DNA of 64,000 nucleotides, from NCBI GenBank assembly GCA_949752735.1, contig OX457042.1, positions 23,407,334-23,471,333 of the forward strand. Direction: 5' to 3'. The stretch is from Lumbricus terrestris (Eukaryota; Annelida; Clitellata; Crassiclitellata; Lumbricidae). The notes below the pieces were generated by a model that saw only the letters and a list, made by a program, of their open reading frames with translations, was not told the origin of the DNA and did not search any database. The translations under genes and the position numbers were made by a program. Positions 54,409 through 64,000 of the stretch are shown here, in pieces; the stretch's first letter is position 1, and every line of letters starts with the position of its first letter.

Positions 54409-57400
54409 ATGTCAAAATACAAGTCGAAAGGTAAATAAAGTTTCATGAACAGTTTTAAATCAAACGCCCGCACCTTAATCTTGTCTATGTTGTTGACAAC
54501 TTGCAAAGTAAATAAGATATGCTCCAAGGAAGAGTTTTGTTTGGAGTGATATAGGCCTAAATTTAGACGAAATTTTATGAGATTATACCTGAGACTATGT
54601 ACACGAGTATGAACAATGACTACAAAAATCCGTCGAAACTATGCTACTCAAATTATCCTGCTGAGCACGCGGACAGACGTTGCGTGCATCGCCCGTGATG
54701 CATCAAAAAACGATCTCTGATTGGCTGACTGGCTACCGCTTCATATCCCTTCGATATTAGACCCAGCTTTTGCTTTAACCAAGTGAATGGGAAACCAGCG
54801 CAGCTCGTCGTTAAAGTAAAAAAAAAGCACTTGACCGTTATAAGGGCTGCTTGATTGAGCAGTCACACGAGAAGTGTGAGTTCAGTCTTCCACTTGGTTG
54901 GTATAAGTATGGTAAACTGCATGTGGCATAGTTTATTATTCCATTGAACGTATCATGTATTTTAGCATACGCAAGTATTTTTTTAAATTTCTCTTCTTTA
55001 GCTGAACATTTTGAATTTTTGCACTAAATGGCAAGTAGTCTGTATACATGAACCAAGACAATGAATGGGAGGGAACAAACCCAAATCCGTGCCAGGGCAC
55101 TGAGAAATGGCAAGTAGTCTGCATACATGAACCAAGACAATGAATGGGAGGGAACAAACCCAAATCCGTGCCAGGGCACTGAGAAATGCCTAACTCCAGC
55201 CACTTTGGAGTTTTATGCTTGGCAAGCCGACCACAATCGTAATTGCGCTAGGGCCTCTGCTTATCTGTTGTTTTGATGTCTTTTGACCAAAATATCGAAT
55301 TGCACACTGGGTCACGTGATTTAATAAAAAAATCCCAATCCCGAATTTTGCAATCTCGAAAAACAGGATTCCATGTTTGTCAATCCCACGATTATGGGAT
55401 CCTAGGATTACATTCATAGTGCGGATGCCCACTACAGGAACTGTTCCATCTGGCGCAAGGCTTGTACAGATGGACAGAGAAGACCGAGCTGACACTGGAG
55501 ACCTACGAGCACACGGCTGAATATATAAGTTTTTCAATTGTTGAGCAAGTCTTTGATGTGGTCATTGATTTGATTGATTTTGTCCTTGTTGATTTTATCT
55601 TTATTGATTTTATTGATTTTTATCTTAAGGTGATGACGCACCTGAAGTCTTCTCTGCCCGAAGCAAATTAGACGGTGTGCTTCAAACGCTGGTTGACCAG
55701 AAAGATGAAGGGTTGGCTGACTTGCAGCATACTTACCAATTCAAATCAAGAATAATACATGGTTTATGATAATTGTGCCCTTCCTAAACCCTTCTTATGT
55801 TGCGCATCCGCTTAATGCAGATTGCAAACTAATTTTGGATATCCCGTATTTCAATTCTAATTGTAAAAGTTCTCAATTTCATTGTGATGTAAACTTGTGG
55901 GATATTATTGTCAGGATTTGTTTCCGAGGAGGATCAGAAAATAATATTAGTTTTTAAATTTGTTGTTATGCTTACCAGTGCATTTTTAGTATGTTGTCTC
56001 TGTTTATTTTGAATATTTGTGCTATATAATAAATATATATTAGACCTTTAATGCCAGAAGGTATAGGATTTCCCATACCATTTACTACCATCTCGGCATT
56101 AAAGGGTTAAGTGCTAATGATGCCTTATCTATCTGAATTATGACCTTTGAGTGACTACACTTTGATTGTGGGCTCAATTTATGGTCAGTAGAGTCTAATA
56201 GACCAAAAAGGCACACTGCACTTTTTAAAAATTGTTTTTTAGATACTTTTGTGGGAAGAATATTTAGAAATAACTGCCTTTTTTGTGTTTGCCATTGTTT
56301 CATCACTCTGTAGAGTGCCCAGAAATCACATTAAGTGTGAAACTGTAAAATATGGCACTGCACACAATGCATGCTGTAAGGGGCAAGTTTATTCATTCTG
56401 TGTTTGTAGTCATTAGGCTGCTTTAAAATGATCATAAGTACTTGCATTTGATTGATGGCAACACTATTATTTATAAAGGACAGGGAATGTTTCTGGGCCA
56501 ACTGCCTCTGAACAGCTAATACTTGATGAATGTCCAGTCATCCAGACATACTCGTAGCACCTGAGTTTCCAAATTTATGACAGTTTAGTAGCTTAGCAGC
56601 CAAAATGTTAAGAGGCATTATTAATAAGTTCTGTTGCAATAATAAATGATTGATTTCATACCATTTATTGAGAACAATTGTTCCTTTTTAGAATCTTGGG
56701 TCCAGACAAGGACCTCTTTGGTAAACAGGATACTGACCAGGAGTTTATTGAGTGAGGATAAATCTTCTGTGTATTCTTGTAAAAATGCGTTATAATTATG
56801 AAGTGGTGTCAGCTTAGTGAATTGATTCTGTGAATGTTTGGCAAAAAATATGATGGCAGAACCATATCACAAATGTTGTTATGAGAATTTAACTGTATTG
56901 AGAGAGAGAAATGGAGAGGGTTGAGGGAATGATATGGGAATCCAGGAGGGAAGAGATTGATTCTAGCAGGAAGAAGGTGGAATCAGCAATAGTATTAAAG
57001 GTAGGAAAAGAATTTGCACTAGAAGGAATATTTTGCTCAACAAAGAGTGCATCCTGTTGTTCACTTAATTGGCTGCTTTTCAGAGGTGACATGTGTCTGG
57101 AAAATTATGAAACATGTTTTATGGATCTTTCTCATACGTTTTGGTGGTGGTTTATGTCCATGATGAATTATATTCCTTCTGGCACAAAATCACAAGCTCT
57201 GTTGTTTCTTTTCTTCAGAGGCTCTTTTTTGCAATTCAATTGTACGTTATCTGCAGCATTTTAGATTCATTGTCACTGTTTTCAGAAAAGTTTAAGCTTC
57301 CACTAAATATTTATAACTTCGTCTTCAGTTAAAGCTCATTGAGCATTTCATCTCTTGTAAAATTAGATCTGCTAGATAGCCATGACGAGTCAGCATCTTC

Positions 57401-60400
57401 AAGAGGCTGAAGGCATATTTATTCTTCAGATCTACATAAAAAAAACCATTTTGGATTTGCAAGGCTTCTGATTTAATATACTTGAAGTCATTACTCTCAA
57501 ATTACAAAATAGACTACTCAGTACCTCTAAGTTGTTTTGTCTAAAGAGGAAACATTACATTAAAGAAACAATGAAATTAGTGATTTCTGCATATAAATGC
57601 AATTTATTATTTCAGTAATTCGCCTCAGAGCTCCCCTTCCAAAAAGTCACCTCGAATCGGAAAGGTTCATCGGAAACGGAAAATTGACCGAGATGATAAG
57701 AGCCAATCAGAGACTGGACAGATTCAGCGTAAGTCGTGCATAATCATTATGCAACTACTACTACACTTTGTGCCAATTGGCTGTTAATCACATAGCCATT
57801 GATTGTGAATGTTGAGTGACTAACCTAATCCATTTCATCTGGACTTTTTACCTACTGTATACAATTGATTTGATGATAACATTATTGTTGTAAACATTGA
57901 TGATGATGATGATGATGCTTATGATAACGCTTATGATAACATTGATTAAAATTAGCGCTTATGATAATGATGCTTGTGATGGTTAATTGTTATGATTACG
58001 CTTATGATGATGACGAATTGACGATGATGATGATGATGATGACGACGATGAGAGTGATTTAGCAGTTGCATGGAGATGATGTTGATGATTTCAATTGAAC
58101 GATGTGTTGCCATATTTTAAAGATCTGCGTTTTTCTTTTGTAGATATGTACATCATGAAACTGTTTGATCGCAGCATAAATCTGGCGCAGTTCAACGAAG
58201 ACACTCCGCTCTATCCAATCTGCAGGGCTTGGATTAGAAACCAGCCGAATAATGTCGGTCTGAATTCACAGAATAGCAGTCAGGCACCTGAGTCAGAAGC
58301 AGAGGTACGCATAATATGCATAGTTGAAAAAAAGTTCTTTCTTTTTTTTCACATCGTTTTTTTCATCGCTTTTTTTATTTTTTATGTAACTTTATTTATT
58401 TGCTGTCTGTTGTTATTTTCCTTAATTTAATTTTGTCTGATATTCCATACGTTTTCACCGTTCTCTCAAGGATTCAGCTAACTAGAGTGTCGTTATGTAA
58501 TTGTTTAACGTCATCGTTTAAGAAGTACATGTACTAGGTCCCTACGAGAAATGAAATTTGTATGGGTTATTTTGATATAAAATTCTTGGGCCTATAATTA
58601 ATATTTATAAGTAACAATTTTAAGTACAAATGTACAATATATGATTTAGTACTCATGTAAGGTCTTTGCCTCTGATTAGATTTTAATTGCATTATGTCAA
58701 TCAGCATGAACTTATGTGGACTTATGTTCACTAAATTTAAATTTGAAAAGATTTCAATACCTTTAATTTTTCTGAATTTCTTATTAAACCAAAGTTATCA
58801 GAAAAATAACTGTGGTAGATTAATGTTACTATTATTTGCAGATTAAGATAAAATTGCATAAGCAAGGTTTTTAAGCTTTTCATTTTCATCGTTTTTTACA
58901 TCTATAGATGATAATATGTATTGGTAACATTGTGTTGTGCATCTGTACCAAATTATACCTGTGTGTTAATATTTAAGTAGGATATCAAGAACCTATCGTG
59001 GGCAGAACTTGAATATACAATTATGCATTTATAAAGTGCACTTTAAAGGTGCTCTCAAAATCACAATAGAAATAAATTATGTTCTAATTAATTGTGTTTT
59101 TAAAGAGTTCATGCAACAAAATTTTGATTTTTGAGGAACATGGTAAAATATATCTCGCTTTGGAAAGCCATGAATAATGTTGAGCTGCTTTTGCCTATTT
59201 GTAGACTGTTTAAAGTTCTTGACTTTTCTCTTTGTGTTTTTTTATTTTTTCTTATACCGGTAAATTTGTTTGTTTGCATTTTGGTTTAGAGGGAACCAGG
59301 ACATGTCTATGAGTTGCCAAAGCCAACCGAAGTAGTTGTCAAAACAGAAAGCGGCCAGATCTTAGATCTGCGAATTCCGTCACCTCTGCCGCAACCAAAC
59401 GAAAAGCTCGACTCGTTTGCAGTAAGTATCTCTGAGGTCCTCCAAGGACTACCTCAATGACTGATCATGAAAGTTATCCACATCATCAGAACTTTAGAAA
59501 GGCTAGATTGCTTTAATGATGAGAGTGCACTAAAAGTGACTATGATGAAACTTGCGTTAAAGTATTAAATTCAGAATGCTGTTTGACTTGATTCAGCTGT
59601 GTTCAGATCAGGTTTTTTAGTCATGTGTCATACTTTGTGGCATGCTTAATTTTAAGACAGTGTACATTGCCTGTTGATATATATTTGACAGCAGTAGTGA
59701 TAAAAATGGTGGTACATGCGTAATGCTTGTAACAAGACTTTTAGATGGCTGTGGCTTTAAGATTAGATTGTTGGCAGTTGAACAGTTTTTTGGTTAGTGT
59801 CTTTGGCTGTGCTTTCGATCTTTCAATGTTTTTGCCTGTGAAGAGAAGCAGAGCCGCGTGTCTTTTCAGTTGCTGGTTCGACGCTCTGGACAGATTTCCC
59901 ATGGTGGTGTGCTTGCTTCCTCCTGTGGTCCACTTTACAGTTTACACGTTCTATTGGAAACTAAAATCTGTCCATTTTAGTCGTGCTGGGGTCGGGAGCA
60001 CCTCTGAGTAGTAGCCTTCAATGTTATAAATAACTAATGAATTTGAATTCAAAAGCAATGCACAAAATGCCCCGCTTCTGATTACATTGCCACAATGTTT
60101 TATATGTATTTAAGTAAGAACTTGTATTGCCTTTTCAGCATTCGTTGCGGTTACCATTGCAGAAATGCCAGGGTCATTCTGTGACTATAATCTCTAGTAA
60201 CTTCTTTAGTTTGCATTAGTTGTTCAATCCCATGATTGTTAGTAGCATTGTTTCAAAGCTAGATGTTAGTTAGCATTTGGCAGGTTAAGATGATATACTT
60301 CTGTGTTGTAATGGAGGAGTGTGTGTACCGTATATGTTTACAGGATCAGACAAGCAGTCCAGCTCCTGAGACGCTCCTCTTGAATCATATGGTTCGATGG

Positions 60401-61525
60401 AAGCAAGTTCGTCAGAAGTGGGCATAAAAACTCATTAAATTGTGCTGTACTGATCTAATCTATTGCGCTGATCTAATGTTGTGCTGTGTGCTGATCTAAG
60501 CTATTGTACTGATCTAATCTATTGTGCTGATCTAAGCTATTGTGCTGTATTGATCTGATCTATTATGCTGTACTGGTCTAATCTATTGTGCTGTGCTGAT
60601 CTAATCTATTGTGCTGTATTGATCTGATCTATTATGCTGTGCTGATCTAATCTATTGTGATGTACTGATCTAATCTATTGTGCTGTACTGATCTAATCTA
60701 TTGTGCTGTACTGATCTAATCTATTGTGCTGTGCTGATCTAATCTATTGTACTGTGCTGATCTAATCTATTGTGCTGTATTGATCTGATCTATTATGCTG
60801 TACTGGTCTAATCTATTGTGCTGTGCTGATCTAATCTATTGTGCTGTATTGATCTGATCTATTATGCTGTGCTGATCTAATCTATTGTGATGTACTGATC
60901 TAATCTATTGTGCTGTACTGATCTAATCTATTGTGTTGTGTTAATCTAATCTATTGTGCTGTATTGATCTGATCTATTGTGCTGTGCTGATCTAATCAAG
61001 TGCTGTTACTATAATACACAGTGGGTCACTCGCTAGTTGCTGCTAGCAAAACTAGTCTGCAGCCATCCGTTAGAGAAGCATGTTTAGAATTCAATATGTT
61101 GTGCAAACTCGTCTGGATTTTTTTTATCTTGTGTGCCTCTGTCTTTCCTGGTTTCATCTTCTGCTTAATTAATTATCCTTGCTTGAAATTTATTTAGATC
61201 ATATCTTGTTTTTAAAAGTAAAAGTTTCTAACTGAGGTATTACAATCATTAAAAACATGTGTATTCGAAATTCTGTTTAACTGAAGCACAGTAATTTTGG
61301 TTAGTACGTGGGCTTTTTAAAAGCATTATATTTATTACTAATATGTTAAGAAAAAATTAATTTTTAACTACTCTTTTGCATCTTTTAATGTATTTACATT
61401 ATACCACTTCTTATTCTTGACAATGTTACAGATGGAAGATGGCCGCTAGGACCAACGAAGTGCGTTACAGCTCGAGCCTCAACATTCTTCGAGAAATGTA
61501 CGAGAAACAGTATCGTGATCAGTAG
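54409..61525 (+). CDS. LIN37: LIN37, MuvB core subunit of the DREAM complex, 8 exons
   Basis: Exons: 54409-54430, 55630-55711, 56692-56751, 57616-57728, 58144-58304, 59290-59421, 60344-60417 and 61432-61525 (TAG), giving 245 aa, almost the size of human LIN37. LIN37 is part of the MuvB core (LIN9, LIN37, LIN52, LIN54, RBBP4) that represses cell-cycle genes with p130/E2F or activates them with B-MYB. Diagnostic segments are [15 protein letters not shown] (residues about 13-27), the basic [12 protein letters not shown], the hallmark [20 protein letters not shown] with ICRAWIRN (about 98-125), RIPSPLP-like [10 protein letters not shown], and the C-terminal [20 protein letters not shown] with [11 protein letters not shown]. 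The exon 2 donor (GAAGG|GTTGGC) is chosen for phase and is the weakest junction. The exon 7 donor is AA|GTGGGC. Confidence 0.93.
54431..55629 (+). other. LIN37: LIN37 intron 1
   Basis: This includes the 79-bp tandem duplication at 55026-55183 and a GATTTTATTGATT-rich stretch (55560-55625) before exon 2. No other gene was seen. Confidence 0.5.
55026..55183. repeat. 79-bp tandem duplication
   Basis: Two adjacent copies (55026-55104 and 55105-55183) start AAATGGCAAGTAGTCTG. They differ at one base that I can see (TATAC against CATAC), so the duplication is recent. Confidence 0.95.
57895..58060. repeat. GAT-rich trinucleotide repeat region
   Basis: GATGATGAT runs alternate with GATAACGCTTAT words in the LIN37 intron before exon 5. 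Confidence 0.85.
59790..60050 (+). mobile_element. LINE 3' end fragment
   Basis: The frame [20 protein letters not shown] followed by a stop, and the tail GGAGCACCTCTGAGTAG, place this as the last part of a CR1-like LINE in a LIN37 intron, in the same orientation as the gene. Confidence 0.6.
60440..60996. repeat. 22-23 bp minisatellite with higher-order structure
   Basis: About 25 units of the type CTGATCTAATCTATTGTGCTG fill the last LIN37 intron just after exon 7. A block of roughly 230 bp with the same order of variant units occurs twice (starting near 60539 and 60769), so the array expanded in multi-unit steps. Nearly every unit carries GATC or a one-base variant. Confidence 0.93.
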
Positions 61526-62378
61526 ATGTGCAAAGGCTATTTTTAAAACTGGCATGCTTATTTCCCTTGGATTGTACAATGAACCTAGAAGTTTGTGCCG
61601 AAAAAAGTCGAAATCTTGAGAAATGTCTGCGTAGAGTTTGTCGTGGATTTTGAACAGTACTTTCATTGCTGGAATTTAAATCCTGTTGTAGGACATGTAT
61701 TGCAATGGGGGGGGGTTGTAACTGACTGAAAATCATTGCTTTGCGATGCCACGCGATTTATGATGATGGCTACTGTATTGCACCACGGTTGATCCATGTA
61801 TGGTGGCAGTGGGCATAGCGTATTATAAGTGCATATAGCGTATTATAAGTGCATGATAAAACAGATGCTGATGATTTGTTGGACGTTGTCCTGTGTTGGT
61901 TTGTTGCACTTTGTGTGAATGTGTGTCTAGTGAGTAGTTGGCATGTGAAGGTGCATATAATGTAGACCGGTTGGATGTGCTTGTAATAGCTCGGGAGATC
62001 CGTATTAGTATGGACAGGATGATCAGTATTACCAAATGGCCATCTGTGGCCCAATTGTTTGAATACAACAATCAGTTGAAGACTTTGTTATGAAGCACAG
62101 TGCAGTGTACATAACTCTCAATGGCGACACTAAGACGAATCTGTGAGCATGCTTCAGATCAGCATTTATACTGGCTTCATGCCACAGTAGGTAAGTCTGT
62201 TTGGTAAGGTTGCTTTGCACGTTCTTATAGGTCGCCTTGGTCTGTTCCATCTGATTATCCGATTTTTTTTATGTAGGTCCCATTGTCGAATTTTAGCAGC
62301 CATGGTGGATAAATGTGTATGAAACTACAGAAGTTGATGTAAATTATGTAATTACATAAATTTAAAAATAATAATAAA
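61526..62378 (+). other. LIN37: LIN37 3' UTR (inferred) with candidate poly(A) signal at 62373-62378
   Basis: No other gene is seen between the LIN37 stop and AATAAA at 62373-62378. A duplicated 20-base word (GCATATAGCGTATTATAAGT) occurs at about 61814-61852. Confidence 0.4.
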
Positions 62379-62399
62379 ATGAGTTTGGAAACATATACA

Positions 62400-63450
62400 T
62401 TTTTATTATGCACCATAATATAAAATGCAGTATAAAATGTGTACAACTGTAAAAGTCTCTTTTAATTTTCATTTGATTAATCAATGTTCACAGTATGTTA
62501 CACACAACAGCCAAAACAAATTCATGTTCTCAACAAGTTAAAAGTTTCTTTAAGTCTAGTTATCACATATTTTTATATGGGTAGTTATCATTTTCAAGCA
62601 TTCAAAGTAGGCTACTGTATGTGGTGTAGAGGTGTCATCAGCTTCTACATCATGTATAGTGTCTTGACTACCGCAAATTCCACGTCTTTAAGATTTGTTG
62701 CAGAAATTACTGATTAAGAGTAGATTAGATGAAACAGAAGTTGAACTGTATGTAAATTATATATGTATATATACCTATAATGCTATAATATATATATTTA
62801 TATACACATGTCAATTATATATATATTTATGTATAATATTTGTTTAAATAATATGTACAGTTTGTACACATGGATGTGTGTGGGTATCTGGATTTTTGTA
62901 TAGCAGTTTTCTGCAGGTCAAGTGAAAGTCATTGATTAGTCATTAAGCTGGCAGAGAAGTGCCACTCCTCGATTAATCCAGTGACTGCAGGGTCTATTCG
63001 TTGGCAGATGAATGTCGAGGACATAGTTGGTTGAGTGTCCCGTGGTTGATAGTACTCCACGTCTTGCGCCAGTCTTGTACACTAGATAATCAAACAAAAT
63101 TAAAGTTGTACAACTAAACAAATGGAGTCTAGTTATTGTAGATGCTAGTAATTATTATATGGGAGTCGCTTTTATTTGATAGTTTTTGGTGGCTAATCGA
63201 CGAAGAATATTCAATAATGCCTACATGCACAGTTGCACACCTGTTTAAAAGGATACTCGTCAGCACGCAGGACAAAAGTGCGCCAACAGCGTGCAGGTTC
63301 AAATCCTAGAAGCAAGAGCATCTCGATATCGACCTTCAAGTAACTATTGTGTAGAAAACTTCCATAGATAAGTTGAAATGCATATATTATACCATACCTG
63401 GACAAAAATAAGCTTTGCTTTCGCTTGTTTTTGATTGTTCTGTTGGCTTC
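62400..63450. other. Intergenic stretch without recognised feature
   Basis: AT-rich sequence with a TATATA-rich patch at 62745-62850. I see no exon, RNA gene or transposon terminus that I can support. Confidence 0.4.
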
Positions 63451-63454
63451 AACC

Positions 63455-64000
63455 AAATCTAATATCTTCGAGTCAAGGAAGCATTTAATCGAGATCTCCG
63501 CAGAATCCGACCTATGCTTGACTTTAAAACTGCATCCACAATAGCCACATCCATAGTTCATGCGAAACTTGATTACTGCAACTCTCTCTTCCTAAACATT
63601 GATATAACCCAAATTAACCGCCTCCAAGCTATCCAGAATGCCCTCGCCCGTGCAGTGACGAAAACCCCCAAACGTCACCACATCACTCCTGTCCTGAAAT
63701 CACTTCACTGGCTCAAAATACCTGAACGCATCGAATACAAAGTCCTCTCACTCACTTACAATACACTTCAATCATCCCAGCCGTTCTACCTTCGTCAGTT
63801 GTTCACCATCCAGCCACCTCGTTCAACACGCTCCTCATCCTCCATTACACTGCTTCGCCCTCCCATCACTTCATCACTGAAATTCGCAAACCGCTCCATA
63901 GCCATTGCCGTTCCACCTCTCTGGAACAAACTTCCGCCAGCACTTCGGCAAACTTCCGACCCATCATACGAACTCACCAAAACTCCACCTCTCGCTATCT
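63455..64000 (+). mobile_element. CR1/L2-like LINE reverse transcriptase C-terminal part, runs off the window
   Basis: An open plus-strand frame from about 63467 reads YLRVKEAFNRDLRRIRPMLD, IVHAKLDYCNSLFLNIDI, INRLQAIQNALARAVTKTPK, HHITPVLKSLHWLKIPERIE, YKVLSLTYNTLQ and IAVPPLWNKLPPALRQ. These are the ordered landmarks of a CR1/L2 reverse transcriptase after the catalytic core, with no stop in about 530 bases. The catalytic part is missing on the 5' side and the 3' end lies beyond the window. Confidence 0.88.

Overview
The window is nuclear DNA of an intron-rich invertebrate, most likely a marine deuterostome and possibly an echinoderm. The evidence is GT-AG split genes, abundant hAT-type non-autonomous transposons, CR1/L2-like LINE fragments, tRNA-headed SINEs and many microsatellites. 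In the first 12.2 kb and around 53.4-54.6 kb there is also a striking excess of the palindromic word TAGGCCTA. The species is inference; nothing here is bacterial or viral.

Four protein-coding genes were rebuilt from conserved exons with in-phase splice sites. (1) 5829-12456, plus strand: the last four exons of an M1-family aminopeptidase (ERAP1_C-like C-terminal domain); its catalytic exons must lie upstream of the window. (2) 14374-42312, minus strand: a complete WASHC2/FAM21 gene of 29 coding exons (about 1,495 aa). It encodes the WASH-complex subunit whose long acidic tail of LF-acidic-LF motifs recruits the complex to retromer on endosomes. (3) 45712-51807, minus strand: an F-box/leucine-rich-repeat protein of 7 exons (about 462 aa), probably the substrate receptor of an SCF ubiquitin ligase. 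(4) 54409-61525, plus strand: LIN37, 8 exons and about 245 aa, a subunit of the MuvB core of the DREAM cell-cycle repressor. The aminopeptidase and WASHC2 are convergent, WASHC2 and the F-box gene are in tandem, and the F-box gene and LIN37 are divergent. They show no obvious shared pathway.

Layout: 1-5.8 kb is repeat-rich DNA upstream of or between aminopeptidase exons. 5.8-12.5 kb holds the aminopeptidase 3' end, with introns packed with transposons. 12.5-14.4 kb is a transposon-filled convergent intergenic region. 14.4-42.3 kb is WASHC2, whose introns hold SINEs, LINE 3' ends, two copies of one hAT MITE, a 5'-truncated reverse transcriptase with target-site duplication, and several minisatellites. 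42.3-45.7 kb contains an 899-bp hAT element that retains the transposase C-terminal (hATC) domain. 45.7-51.8 kb is the F-box gene. 51.8-54.4 kb is a divergent intergenic region with a long inverted duplication. 54.4-62.4 kb is LIN37 with a GATC-rich minisatellite in its last intron. 62.4-64 kb ends in a LINE reverse-transcriptase fragment running off the window.

The most notable non-genic signals are: at least eleven non-autonomous hAT-type insertions with readable 8-bp target duplications; SINEs built from a tRNA head, a CORE/MIR-like middle and a LINE-derived tail; an array and a hairpin built from the word TGACGAA; and a sharply uneven TAGGCCTA distribution. All homology calls come from recognition of protein and DNA motifs by eye. 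No database search was run.
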